A DNA stretch of 38,461 nucleotides from a virus. A program made the position numbers and the translations under genes. Below are positions 21,074-29,087 of the stretch, in pieces; position 1 is the first letter of the stretch, and each line of letters begins with the position of its first letter. The stretch lies in IMG/VR virus record IMGVR_UViG_3300044617_000542, positions 1-38,461 of that record; one strand, 5' to 3'. The notes below the pieces were generated by a model. It ran no database searches and was not told the DNA's origin. It saw nothing but the letters and a program-made list of their open reading frames with translations.

Positions 21074-21492
21074 TGATTGAGTTATTAGCTATCAGCTTGA
21101 CATTGATAGCAGCATGCTCTATAATTATAGTAGCGGTAAAAAGGAATAAAAAGCATTTTGCTAAGATAGTATATACACAAAGTGATATACACATGATAGT
21201 AAAACATTTTGTTCCAAAAGATCTTTTTGATGAACCTAAGCGTCCTTCACAGGCTAGAAAGCATTTGAAGAACAATAGCGTTAGGGTTCTTATGATTGAG
21301 GATCATGCATATTGGGTACATAACAATATGTTTTATGTGGCTGACACTGATGATGGGTTAGTAAATCCAGAGACAGTTAGGCCAGTAGATACAAACAATA
21401 TGTCAAATAGGGATATTGATAAGATGCTATTCATTTTGGATAGTTTAAAGGATGGAAATTCTGATGATAGTAGCGGTGCATGGAACAACTGA
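21073..21492 (+). CDS. Membrane-anchored conserved phage protein
   Basis: A 139-residue protein with an N-terminal hydrophobic anchor (MIELLAISLTLIAACSIIIV) followed by KRNKKH, predicting a cytoplasmic body. The body contains NSVRVLMIEDHAYWVHNNMFYVAD and NPETVRPVDTNNMSNRDIDKM, patterns seen in other actinophages but without known function. The 3' end overlaps the next gene by 29 bases in another frame. Confidence 0.75.
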   Translation: MIELLAISLTLIAACSIIIVAVKRNKKHFAKIVYTQSDIHMIVKHFVPKDLFDEPKRPSQARKHLKNNSVRVLMIEDHAYWVHNNMFYVADTDDGLVNPETVRPVDTNNMSNRDIDKMLFILDSLKDGNSDDSSGAWNN

Positions 21493-21814
21493 CTTTGATG
21501 ATTATCAAGTCTTTCTTCGTGCGATGGGGGTTGCTCTTTCTGGAATGCAAGATGGAGATAAAGAGTTTGTAGTTTACTCAGCAGGACCTGCTGCTGTTAA
21601 CTCTTTTGTATCTGAGTTTTGTAACCTTTCTGAAAGAGGTATGAAGTCTCGTGGAAGAAAGATTAAATTTGTACAGGTGCCTACTTGGTACATTGAAGAA
21701 AATATTAAAAGTGTAAACTATCTTGCTTTTCTTAGCAAGCCTAAGCAGCCTGTATCAAAACTTGTTGCAACTGCTGAAAAAAATAATGTTGAAGTTGGAA
21801 TTTTCCGATACTAA
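21464..21814 (+). CDS. SLOG/YspA-like Rossmann protein
   Basis: About 116 residues from ATG 21464, chosen because GGATGGA lies nine bases upstream; ATG 21452 is the alternative. The order VAVHGTTDFDDYQVFLRAMG, FVVYSAGPAAVNSFV and VNYLAFLSKPKQPVSKLV suggests a small Rossmann fold of the SLOG/YspA class, which binds nucleotides or nucleotide-derived signals. In defence and anti-defence systems SLOG domains sense NAD-derived ligands, but phage single-domain forms have no proven role. Fold assignment is moderate. Confidence 0.6.
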   Translation: MIVAVHGTTDFDDYQVFLRAMGVALSGMQDGDKEFVVYSAGPAAVNSFVSEFCNLSERGMKSRGRKIKFVQVPTWYIEENIKSVNYLAFLSKPKQPVSKLVATAEKNNVEVGIFRY

Positions 21815-21825
21815 AAGGGGTAAAG

Positions 21826-22035
21826 ATGATAGTAAATAATTTAGAAACAATGGAAAAAATTGTAGCCAAGAACTACAATCTTCATTGGAATGGCTGGACA
21901 GTTGTTGAAACAAAACAGTCTGATATGGCTAAAACAGCAATTAATGGAATCTATCGTAATGGTAAGTGGTTTTTAGCTAAGAACTTTGTACCTGATCGTA
22001 ATGGGTGGGATATTCCAAATAGATATAAGGTATAA
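21826..22035 (+). CDS. Small hypothetical protein
   Basis: A 69-residue protein with a clear ribosome site (AAAAGGGGTAAAG). It is rich in Trp, Asn and Lys, with WNGWTVVETK and GIYRNGKWFLAKNF suggesting a compact beta sheet. I do not recognise it. It directly precedes whiB with a two-base gap, so both are probably co-translated. Confidence 0.7.
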   Translation: MIVNNLETMEKIVAKNYNLHWNGWTVVETKQSDMAKTAINGIYRNGKWFLAKNFVPDRNGWDIPNRYKV

Positions 22036-22037
22036 AT

Positions 22038-22325
22038 ATGAAACAACACTTATGGAAAGATGAAGGACGTTGTTTTGATTCAGATACCAATTTATTTTTT
22101 GACAAATATGAAGAAGATGAATCTCTAAGACCAAAAATAGATTCTTTATGCCAATCTTGCCCAGTTCAAAGAACATGCTTTGCTAATGGTATATCTGGAA
22201 AAGAGTGGGGTGTTTGGGGCGGTATATATCTAGAAAATGGAGAAATATCTAGAGAGTTTAGCAGACATAGGAGCAAGGAGAAGTGGGGTGAAATGTGGAA
22301 AAATCTAACAATGGAAAAGAAGTAA
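22038..22325 (+). CDS. whiB: WhiB-family iron-sulfur transcription factor
   Basis: A 95-residue Wbl protein. Four cysteines ligate the 4Fe-4S cluster: C12 (GRCF), C38-x2-C41 and C47 (CQSCPVQRTC). They are followed by the family turn GVWGG (58-62) and a basic C-terminal region (RHRSKEKW) for DNA contact. WhiB proteins partner with the primary sigma factor and occur only in Actinobacteria and their phages, so this is the best host clue. Phage Wbl proteins can redirect host transcription or impose superinfection exclusion. The 3' end overlaps the next gene. Confidence 0.95.
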   Translation: MKQHLWKDEGRCFDSDTNLFFDKYEEDESLRPKIDSLCQSCPVQRTCFANGISGKEWGVWGGIYLENGEISREFSRHRSKEKWGEMWKNLTMEKK

Positions 22326-22600
22326 CCAGCTTTGAATCAATATGCTCAATACTTGGAGACCTTTGGATGGACTACAAGTCAGACAAATATTTTAAAGATT
22401 TTATTGAGTACAACGATATTGGTCTGCCAATTGCATTTTTAGTTGACAACGAACTTGTAGAGCCAAGTAAGCTTGCAACTCAGTATGTTTATGAGACATG
22501 GGACATATTTCTTGCAGCATTAGAAATAAAAGAAGATATTGGCTGGCAGTCACTTGAAGAAGTGTTTAACTTTGTAGATGATGAAAAAAAGGATTTCTAA
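22295..22600 (+). CDS. Hypothetical acidic protein
   Basis: A 101-residue protein starting at GTG 22295 within the end of whiB. It is acidic and helical, with FEYNDIGLPIAFLVDNELVE-like alternation in the middle (about 44-62). No cysteines except one near the start and no catalytic motif. I do not recognise the family. The stop overlaps the next ATG (TAATG). Confidence 0.7.
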   Translation: MEKSNNGKEVTSFESICSILGDLWMDYKSDKYFKDFIEYNDIGLPIAFLVDNELVEPSKLATQYVYETWDIFLAALEIKEDIGWQSLEEVFNFVDDEKKDF

Positions 22601-22830
22601 TGTATACAGATTCAATGCGTAGAGCCTTTCATTCTATCGTTGCACCTAAAGGCTTTGCTGTTAATTTAATAGACAATGAACACTTTCTTACCATTAAGCT
22701 TAATGAGTATGATTTTATTCCAATGACTCATGACGAAAAAATAAAAGCTTTACAGTATGTAGTTCAGTTAAAAAGTGCGCTAGAGATGGAAGGCGCAATT
22801 GTTTTAGTATCTAGGGAAGCGGTAAAATAA
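22600..22830 (+). CDS. Hypothetical small protein
   Basis: A 76-residue protein with TAATG coupling to its upstream neighbour. It looks like a small alpha/beta fold: FAVNLIDNEHFLTIKLNEY, then a helix DEKIKALQYVVQLKSALEM, then AIVLVSRE. No known family. It runs directly into the next gene without a gap. Confidence 0.7.
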   Translation: MYTDSMRRAFHSIVAPKGFAVNLIDNEHFLTIKLNEYDFIPMTHDEKIKALQYVVQLKSALEMEGAIVLVSREAVK

Positions 22831-23241
22831 ATGGATCTATTCATGGTTATATCTGGAGCAATTATTTTTATTGTCTCATCAATTGCAATTTATATGACTC
22901 TAAAGGTTATTACTTTAACACAAAGAGTTAAGATGTTGGCTATATCTTTAGTAAAAGTTGAAGATGTATTTAATAGTACCAAACAGGAAGAATCTCAAAG
23001 CGATGTTCATAAAGAAAACTTTATTAAATTTTTATCTGATTCTCGTGATTGGGCATATGAATATATTGAGGATGTTCAGTCTGGTCTTAAAAAGTTTGTT
23101 AATGAAATTGAGCCAGAGATTGCATACTTTGATGAATATGGGTTAGTAGGAGATGCTTATCCACACTATCACTCAATGAAAAAAATATCACAAGAGTATA
23201 AAGAATTAAAAAAGCTATTGCCAGAGGATGAATCTTCTTGA
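22831..23241 (+). CDS. Membrane-anchored helical protein
   Basis: A 136-residue protein with a strong N-terminal transmembrane helix (FMVISGAIIFIVSSIAIYMT) and a helical cytoplasmic body. DVHKENFIKFLSDSRDWAYE and DEYGLVGDAYPHYHSMKKIS recall conserved actinophage proteins of unknown role. It overlaps the TTG start of the first luciferase-like gene by four bases. Confidence 0.75.
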   Translation: MDLFMVISGAIIFIVSSIAIYMTLKVITLTQRVKMLAISLVKVEDVFNSTKQEESQSDVHKENFIKFLSDSRDWAYEYIEDVQSGLKKFVNEIEPEIAYFDEYGLVGDAYPHYHSMKKISQEYKELKKLLPEDESS

Positions 23242-23996
23242 ACATATACTGGTTTCAAAGACAAGATAAGTTTGACTTTAAAAGTTTATCTGAGGTTTTA
23301 GAAAAGTCTGGATTTACTGGAATTCTTTTTGCTTGGTCCTCATTTGGTGAAGACTACTTTACACATATTGCAAACAAGATAGATCCACAAACAAAAATAA
23401 AGTATATGGTTGCTATAAGACCATATACAGTATCTCCTCAGTATTTGTCTAGAACCTACAGATCAATGAATAATATATCAGAGAACAGAATTCTTGTTAA
23501 CTTCGTATCTGGTTGGGTATATGATGAGGAAAAAAAAGTTGGTGGAATTTTAAACAGCGTTAATGATATGTCATCAAGCATAGATAGATCATCCTACCTA
23601 ATAGAGTATATAAAAACTTTAAATGAGGTAAAAAAAATACTGCCTGATTTTTATATATCAGTAACAAATGAGTTTGTTTTTAATGCTTCTGCAAACAATA
23701 AATGTATAATCCCTTATTCTTGGTACAAGATAAATAAATTTAATCTAGAACCAACTAGATCAATGATACATATTTCTCCAATAATTAGAGAAAGTCAAGA
23801 AGAGATAGATAGCATTGACAAGTCTGGGTGGCCACAAGATATAGAATTTTTTACAAAAAGCCAATTCAAAGAGTTCTTTTATGGCTTAGAAAGAAAGAAT
23901 TTTGATGGTATTTTGATATCTAATAATCTAAGTCAGCATGAAACAAACAACATTGTAAATATTATTAAGGAAATTACTGAAGAAAGTATGAGATAA
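23238..23996 (+). CDS. Luciferase-like flavin monooxygenase, tandem copy 1
   Basis: A 252-residue TIM-barrel protein of the bacterial luciferase-like monooxygenase (SsuD-type) superfamily. The N-terminal strand-helix NIYWFQRQDKFDF leads to GFTGILFAWSSFGEDYF. AIRPYTVSPQYL (59-70) and RILVNFVSGW correspond to the family stretch R-P-x-x-x-S-P and G-R-L-x-x-N-x-V-x-G. It is shorter than typical members (300-380 residues). Members use FMNH2 or F420 with O2 to oxidise small molecules such as alkanesulfonates. Substrate unknown; no flavin reductase is present, so host supply would be needed. TTG start at 23238 with GAGGATG. Confidence 0.75.
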   Translation: MNIYWFQRQDKFDFKSLSEVLEKSGFTGILFAWSSFGEDYFTHIANKIDPQTKIKYMVAIRPYTVSPQYLSRTYRSMNNISENRILVNFVSGWVYDEEKKVGGILNSVNDMSSSIDRSSYLIEYIKTLNEVKKILPDFYISVTNEFVFNASANNKCIIPYSWYKINKFNLEPTRSMIHISPIIRESQEEIDSIDKSGWPQDIEFFTKSQFKEFFYGLERKNFDGILISNNLSQHETNNIVNIIKEITEESMR

Positions 23997-24002
23997 TAAA
24001 GT

Positions 24003-24884
24003 ATGGAGTTTTATTATTTTGGTGGCAACTTTGATGGCGGACAGATATCAAGGTTAGAAAAAAACAATTTTGCAGGAGTTATGTTTACATACGACTCTAC
24101 ACAGGGAGATATGTTTGTTAGAGTTGCCAAGGACATTAAGCTAGAAGAAAACATAAAGTATTTAATAGCTATTAGACCTTACACAATTTCTCCTCAATAT
24201 CTTTGCATGATAAATCAATCAATCAATGAAATAGACAGCGGTAGATTGCAAATAAACTTGATATCTGGATATATAAAAGATCATGAATTAGAGTTTGGTG
24301 GGATTATTGGAAACGTAAATGACTCATCAAGTAGAATTGAAAGATCAAACTACATGATTGACTATGTTAATTCTTTAAATACAATGCCAGGTAATTCAGA
24401 AAATAATCTAGATTTTTATGTTTCAACTACAAACGAATACATGTTTGATGTAGTTAAAAAGAATAGTAATAAAATAATATTGCCATATAGGGATTATAGA
24501 AATGGATTCTGGACAATCATAAATGAACATGGTGGTCAGTCCTTAAGTGATGTTTCTTTTGATTTAAGTGGTATGAATGTTATGGTAGCCCTCACTCCGA
24601 TAATAAGAAAAACACAAGAAGATCTAAACTCTTTAAAAGATTATGCATTAAGGCCAGTGTGGAAAAAGGGAGAAAAATCAGCAGAAGTTACTGATGTTGG
24701 ATACTTTACCTATGAACAATTTGATGATTTAGTTGTTGAGCTTGAAAGTAAAGGAATTAATCAGCTGTTAATTAACGGTTGGCCTATGGAAGAAAGAGAA
24801 ATAATTATTAAATTTATTAAAGAATACACAGAATTGAAGGGGTATAAAAATAAACCTTCATTAGAAAACAACCTAGGAGAATAA
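24003..24884 (+). CDS. Luciferase-like flavin monooxygenase, tandem copy 2
   Basis: A 293-residue paralogue of the preceding gene. Shared blocks in the same order are AIRPYTISPQYL (56-67), RLQINLISGY, GGIIGNVNDSSSRIERS, FYVSTTNEYMF and TPIIRKTQEDL, against VNDMSSSIDRS, YISVTNEFVF and SPIIRESQEEI in copy 1. The insert around residues 150-185 is longer here. Two diverged copies suggest either a heterodimer, as in LuxAB, or two substrates. The gene is followed after one base by a holin-like gene, which places the pair among late genes. Confidence 0.75.
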   Translation: MEFYYFGGNFDGGQISRLEKNNFAGVMFTYDSTQGDMFVRVAKDIKLEENIKYLIAIRPYTISPQYLCMINQSINEIDSGRLQINLISGYIKDHELEFGGIIGNVNDSSSRIERSNYMIDYVNSLNTMPGNSENNLDFYVSTTNEYMFDVVKKNSNKIILPYRDYRNGFWTIINEHGGQSLSDVSFDLSGMNVMVALTPIIRKTQEDLNSLKDYALRPVWKKGEKSAEVTDVGYFTYEQFDDLVVELESKGINQLLINGWPMEEREIIIKFIKEYTELKGYKNKPSLENNLGE

Positions 24885-24885
24885 A

Positions 24886-25185
24886 ATGAATACAGAACAA
24901 CTAAAGGCACTGCTATCTTCATATGGAAGATCAGTACTTGCATCAGGTCTTGCCCTATACATGGCAGGAGTTACAGATCCAAAGGATCTATGGACAGCAC
25001 TTGTTGCTGCAATTGCACCAGTTGCAATTAGAGCACTTAACCCTAATGACAAGGCGTTTGGTATCTTGCCAGATGCTAAGGACGTAGAGAAGGCTTTAAA
25101 GTCTGCTAAGGCACCTGCAAAGAAGACTGTCAAAGCACCTGCCAAGAAGTCATCTGGTAGTGGTAAGAATAATCAAGTAGCATAA
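24886..25185 (+). CDS. Holin-like membrane protein with Lys-rich tail
   Basis: A 99-residue protein with GGAGAATAAA before ATG. Two moderately hydrophobic helices (about 14-29 and 34-50; VLASGLALYMAG, LWTALVAAIAPVAIRAL) are followed by NPNDKAFG, a phrase I associate with actinophage holin-type proteins, and then a Lys/Ala/Pro tail ending KKSSGSGKNNQVA. The tail closely resembles the endolysin C-terminus (16017-16670), hinting at a shared partner or location. Together with 11973 and 12181 there are three holin candidates; which one forms the lesion is unknown. Confidence 0.6.
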   Translation: MNTEQLKALLSSYGRSVLASGLALYMAGVTDPKDLWTALVAAIAPVAIRALNPNDKAFGILPDAKDVEKALKSAKAPAKKTVKAPAKKSSGSGKNNQVA

Positions 25186-25187
25186 AG

Positions 25188-25193
25188 TATAAT
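25188..25193 (+). promoter_or_regulatory. Possible -10 box (TATAAT) before the GT2 gene
   Basis: TATAAT overlaps the end of the holin-like gene region, but without an upstream TG and with no clear -35. If used, transcription would begin at about 25200, inside the following hairpin, giving a structured leader for the glycosyltransferase gene. Confidence 0.35.
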
Positions 25194-25194
25194 A

Positions 25195-25230
25195 GGCAGG
25201 GGGTCAGACTAATACTCTGGCCCCTTTGCC
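25195..25230 (+). terminator. Strong hairpin, probable terminator
   Basis: GGGGTCAGA (25200-25208) pairs with TCTGGCCCC (25216-25224), including one G-U pair, around a 7-base loop. GGCA (25195-25198) and TGCC (25227-25230) extend it beyond a small internal loop with TT. Only TTT follows the GC-rich core, so termination may be partial. It separates the late operon from the glycosyltransferase gene. Confidence 0.6.
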
Positions 25231-25248
25231 GTGATCATAAAGGAATAT

Positions 25249-25935
25249 ATGTCAAAGACAGCGTTAATTATGTGTACTTATATTAGGTTTGAGAACCTAA
25301 AGACTACCTTTGACTGTATCAGAAAACAAACAAACCAAGACTTTGATTTTTACATAGTTGATAATTCTAATAGAAATGAAAAATTGTTAGGTTATATTAA
25401 AAAATTTGGTAAAGGAGTTGATGTAACTGTACATAACTACCAGAATGAATTTAAACAATTTGCCAGATTCTTAATGGCAAGAGAGTTAGCTCAACAAGGA
25501 TATGAAAAGATAATCTTTATTGATGATGATGAGATTATTCCGAATACATTTATACAGGAATGTCATGATCAATATGAAGAAAATTCTGTTAAAACATTTT
25601 GGGCTCATTTTGTAGATAAAGTATATAATAATAAGATAAAGTTAGAAAATAATGAAATAGGAAATTATGCAGGAACAGGTGGATTAATATGTCATTCAAG
25701 CTTATTTCTTAATGATGACTTTTTTGATTGTCCTGAGCAGTACTGGATTATTGATGATCTTTGGCTATCGTTTTACATATTAACAAACACAGAGCTTCAA
25801 ATTAAAAATCTTAAAACAAATATACACTTTATAAAAGACAACAAGGCAACTTTTATGACTCTTGGTAATTTAAAGCAAAAGTTCTGTGATGAGTTTATTC
25901 TTCCAGTCTCTAAGTCTTTAGGTTTAAAGATTTAA
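25249..25935 (+). CDS. Family 2 glycosyltransferase
   Basis: A 228-residue GT-A fold enzyme from ATG 25249 with AAAGGAA upstream. It begins TALIMCTYIRFENLKTTFDC, a standard GT2 opening for nucleotide-sugar binding, and has IIFIDDDEI (about 90-98) as the DxD metal motif, followed by a late WIIDDLWLS segment. It transfers a sugar to an unknown acceptor. The 3' end overlaps the convergent GT4 gene by 12 bases, and it is the only plus-strand glycosyltransferase, next to the minus-strand glycan operon. Confidence 0.82.
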   Translation: MSKTALIMCTYIRFENLKTTFDCIRKQTNQDFDFYIVDNSNRNEKLLGYIKKFGKGVDVTVHNYQNEFKQFARFLMARELAQQGYEKIIFIDDDEIIPNTFIQECHDQYEENSVKTFWAHFVDKVYNNKIKLENNEIGNYAGTGGLICHSSLFLNDDFFDCPEQYWIIDDLWLSFYILTNTELQIKNLKTNIHFIKDNKATFMTLGNLKQKFCDEFILPVSKSLGLKI

Positions 25936-26958
25936 CAAGTCTTTATATTTTTCATATAAAGCATTATTAGAAAAATTATTAAATCCAATATCAAAAGCAT
26001 TAGACTTAGCGGTAGATATATCACTATCATAATAATGATCAATTAAACTAGCAAGCATCTTGGCATCACCTTCATAAATATCAAGCATTGTACGAGTCAT
26101 TAGCCTATCAGTCTTTACAGAATCCACCAGCCATTCTTTTGGAAGTATGCTGTTGTTAGGAGATATGTTGGTCATAAAAACGGGTAGAGAGCTTAATAGA
26201 GCCTCATTCATAGGCAAACATAGTCCAGCATATCTTCTAGGCAGAACCATAGCGTCATAGCCCTCGTAAAGGCTCTCCCTGGTATCTGGACTAGAGGTAT
26301 CAATGGTTAGTCTTGGATCATCACATTTTATTTCTAGTGGGGTTTGACTTTTAATTACCAGCTCATAATCAGCGTTAGAATAATTAAGCATCTCAATAAC
26401 CGTATTGGTTCCATTCCTATCTTTTACTGCTGCCTTGCCACCAATATGTAATATCTTTTTATGTGTTTTGGACATATTCATATTTTTTGCATTTGAAAAT
26501 AAATCAACGCTTGTTGGAGGTGGAAGGTGTATTATCTTTGCGCTGTCGCTAAATTTATTTACAACATCTTCAAAGTTCCATGTGCTAGGCGAAACCAGTA
26601 TGTCTGGTAGTTCAAGGTCTGGGCTTACTAAATAGTCTAAGAATTCATAGTTGTATTGAAGAATGGTTTTAACTTTTCTTTTTTTTGCTATAGAAACAAA
26701 TGAATTATTATAAAAAATTTCACAGCTAATTACCACATCCAAGCCATCCAAAAACTCATAAACTTCTTCTTTAGATGCCATCCCATGACTCGTTGTTAAA
26801 ACATTGTAGCCAGAGTACCATTCTGGGTGTTGTTTGTTTTCATTAAAATGTGATGAGTCAATAAGTAAAATCTTATTAGGATTAAGCATCTTAACTAATT
26901 CTCTAGTTTGATTACCCAATCCAGTGTTATCAGATCTTGCGATTATTCCTAATCTCAC
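25924..26958 (-). CDS. GT4-type glycosyltransferase
   Basis: A 344-residue GT-B fold enzyme. The N-terminus MRLGIIARSDNTGLGNQTREL is the Gly-rich acceptor-side loop. The C-terminal half carries KILHIGGKAAVKDRNGT as the start of the nucleotide-sugar domain and LPRRYAGLCLPMNEALLSSLPVF, the equivalent of the GT4 E-x7-E motif region. It is the last gene of a five-gene minus-strand operon (30028 to 25924) whose members all overlap by 1 to 17 bases. Sugar and acceptor are unknown. Probably modifies a surface glycan or virion protein. Confidence 0.82.
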   Translation of the reverse strand: MRLGIIARSDNTGLGNQTRELVKMLNPNKILLIDSSHFNENKQHPEWYSGYNVLTTSHGMASKEEVYEFLDGLDVVISCEIFYNNSFVSIAKKRKVKTILQYNYEFLDYLVSPDLELPDILVSPSTWNFEDVVNKFSDSAKIIHLPPPTSVDLFSNAKNMNMSKTHKKILHIGGKAAVKDRNGTNTVIEMLNYSNADYELVIKSQTPLEIKCDDPRLTIDTSSPDTRESLYEGYDAMVLPRRYAGLCLPMNEALLSSLPVFMTNISPNNSILPKEWLVDSVKTDRLMTRTMLDIYEGDAKMLASLIDHYYDSDISTAKSNAFDIGFNNFSNNALYEKYKDLLNL

Positions 26959-27620
26959 AAGTCCATCTCTCTATATAACTGTCTTAATCCTTTTAGTGTT
27001 CCAATGTCCATATACTTACCACCAGGTTTGACTGCTCTAATGTTTCTGCCATCTAATATCCAGTCCTTTATTTGTTTGCCAGGGTGATCCAGTGTTGGAT
27101 CTAAATATCTAATCATATTTTTTCTAAACAACATTGTCCCCCACATATCTGGGTAATCACAGTTATCTACTTTATCTTCAGAACCAATTACTTTATCTCC
27201 AGAAAGCAAGACCTGTCCAACACGACCTTTTATATCATCGCTGCATTCCCAAACACCTAAAACTAAATCAGCATTTGTTTGCTTCATCATTTCTTTATAA
27301 ATATTTACTTGGGCATTCAATATATAGGTATCTGGCATTCCAATTAGAACGGTATCATTTTGTTCGCCAATCATAAACTTGACGGCATCTGACATTGTTG
27401 ACGGTTCACGAACAATTAGTTTAACATTCATATCCATATTTTGTATAATAGGAACCCATTCAGCCCTAGTTGATATACGAACTTCATCACATACTTCTAG
27501 CATTTGTTCTACATGCCACTGAAGCAATGATCTTTCATCAGAGATAGGCAAACAAAACTTTGGTATACCACCAATTCTAGATGCTTTTCCAGATGCTGGC
27601 AAAATCCCTATTATAGACAT
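26955..27620 (-). CDS. Sugar nucleotidyltransferase
   Basis: A 221-residue protein of the NDP-sugar pyrophosphorylase fold. GILPASGKASRIGGIPKFCLP (residues 5-25) is the signature loop with the nucleotide-binding Gly-x-Gly-x-R-type element and catalytic Lys. VLIGMPDTYI supplies the metal Asp, and the end KYMDIGTLKGLRQL is typical of RmlA-like enzymes. It makes an NDP-sugar from NTP and sugar phosphate, so the phage operon supplies its own donor for the adjacent glycosyltransferases. Coupled by four-base overlap with the GT4 gene and TAATG with the upstream gene. Confidence 0.87.
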   Translation of the reverse strand: MSIIGILPASGKASRIGGIPKFCLPISDERSLLQWHVEQMLEVCDEVRISTRAEWVPIIQNMDMNVKLIVREPSTMSDAVKFMIGEQNDTVLIGMPDTYILNAQVNIYKEMMKQTNADLVLGVWECSDDIKGRVGQVLLSGDKVIGSEDKVDNCDYPDMWGTMLFRKNMIRYLDPTLDHPGKQIKDWILDGRNIRAVKPGGKYMDIGTLKGLRQLYREMDL

Positions 27621-28408
27621 TATTTTAAACCATACCTTTTCTTTAATGTTGCTATATCATTTATTGGCCAATAGTCTAAAGATTTTGTAGGATCGTTAAA
27701 TGGGTACTTATATTCTCCCCAACCTTCTCTTGTCCTATCCCCGCCCCACTTGGCCTTAAAGTAATCGTGAAGAGGTTCAATATTAATTCTTAGTCCGTCT
27801 ATTGTTGCACCGCCGTCTATTTGACATGTTACATCAACTTCTGCAGCAGGTGCGTTTATTCTCATTACATAACTTATAGGTGAATTAGGGTGTACAAACT
27901 GACTACGCCAAGAAACTGCAACATCTGAATCAGGATTATCTATCACTTGTTCTTCAAGGATTCTGCACCTTTGATCCCAATCACAATCATCAAAATTATA
28001 TGGATAAAAATTTTCATCAAAATATCCAATTGCTTCAACTAATTTTTTGTTTATTCCAGCTAAATGCCATCCGTGTTGTGTCCTAAACATTAAACCATTA
28101 AAGCCATTAAGCATGTCAACTATATGAGAAAAGGGTTGATTAAACAACATTGAAGATGAAACAAAAAAGGTCCAGTCGTGATTCTTTTTTAACCCTATAT
28201 TCCATGCTCTAGATAAACCAATATTTTCTGACTGATACTCTACTTGAAACCCATACTTCTTTTCAAATACTTCACACTCTCTATTACCACTATTATCTAT
28301 AAGCAAAACATTTTTATCTCGTATAGATTCCATGCAGTTATATATTCTTTCTGTTACTCTATACACAGGGATACAAATTAAATAATCAATCTTAGTATCT
28401 GTTTGCAT
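27620..28408 (-). CDS. GT2-like glycosyltransferase
   Basis: A 262-residue protein. DYLICIPVYRVTERIYNCME begins a GT-A fold; VLLIDNSG and QSENIGLSRAWNIGLKKN follow, as in rhamnosyltransferase-like GT2 proteins. The metal site reads FFVSSSMLF where other members have D-x-D, so metal binding may be altered. GYFDENFYPYNFDDCDWDQR is the acceptor-side motif also found in the protein at 36029-36691 (GLFDENYYPYQCEDDDYYQR), showing they are relatives. It overlaps the FkbM gene by 17 bases. Confidence 0.78.
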   Translation of the reverse strand: MQTDTKIDYLICIPVYRVTERIYNCMESIRDKNVLLIDNSGNRECEVFEKKYGFQVEYQSENIGLSRAWNIGLKKNHDWTFFVSSSMLFNQPFSHIVDMLNGFNGLMFRTQHGWHLAGINKKLVEAIGYFDENFYPYNFDDCDWDQRCRILEEQVIDNPDSDVAVSWRSQFVHPNSPISYVMRINAPAAEVDVTCQIDGGATIDGLRINIEPLHDYFKAKWGGDRTREGWGEYKYPFNDPTKSLDYWPINDIATLKKRYGLK

Positions 28409-29087
28409 AAACGTATCCTCCTCTTTCAGGACTTCCTAAAATATCAATACCAAATTGTTTTGCAAGTTTTTCAATCATTTTTCCAAATCTTCCGTCAAAA
28501 GACTTATCAAACTCAAGAACTATTCTATTGATCTTTGCTAAAGTTTCGTCTGGAGTATTTATAATAAGGTCAAACTCAGCACCTTCAATGTCAATCTTCA
28601 TAACATCAACCTCTTCAATATTATATTTTAAGAATAAAGACTCTAGTGTTATTGCTAAAACATCTGACTTATCTTCTTCTAGATCTACAATACTACTATT
28701 TCCACCACGATTGCTAATTGAAACCATTTCTTCTTTATGCCATATAGCGTTATTAATTACCACAATGCTTTCAGTAGGATTGTTTTGTATATTTTTGTTA
28801 AGAAGATGCAGATTGTTTGCCTGTGGCTCTACAGCATATACTTTAATTTTTTCAGAGTCGCTCCTATTTTTATTAAAATTATCTACAAAAATACTAACAG
28901 CTCCAATGTTTGCACCAACATCAACAAAAACACCAGCACCATTAAACTGTCCTTGATGTATTCTATAAACATTTTCTATCCATGTTTCGTTAACTACCTT
29001 AAAATCAAGGTTATGATCATAGCTGGGATCTTCTGCGCTTTCTCTTATTTCAAAGGTATAGTTGTCATGAGTTAATATAGATGTCAC
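28392..29087 (-). CDS. FkbM-type methyltransferase
   Basis: About 231 residues if translation starts at GTG 29087, which overlaps the upstream stop as GTGA. VFVDVGANIGAVSIF is the SAM-binding motif I, KVYAVEPQANN motif II, and DVMKIDIEGAEFDLI the FkbM-family post-motif, with the Cys-free end GGYVYANRY. FkbM enzymes O-methylate sugars or polyketides. In this operon the likely substrate is a sugar on the glycan assembled by its neighbours. An in-frame ATG at 29117 lies over the upstream gene and is less likely. Confidence 0.87.
   Translation of the reverse strand: MTSILTHDNYTFEIRESAEDPSYDHNLDFKVVNETWIENVYRIHQGQFNGAGVFVDVGANIGAVSIFVDNFNKNRSDSEKIKVYAVEPQANNLHLLNKNIQNNPTESIVVINNAIWHKEEMVSISNRGGNSSIVDLEEDKSDVLAITLESLFLKYNIEEVDVMKIDIEGAEFDLIINTPDETLAKINRIVLEFDKSFDGRFGKMIEKLAKQFGIDILGSPERGGYVYANRY

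Noticed and set aside
23238-24884. A light-producing lux system
   Set aside because: No fatty acid reductase or flavin reductase genes, and the proteins are short; only the superfamily fold is supported.
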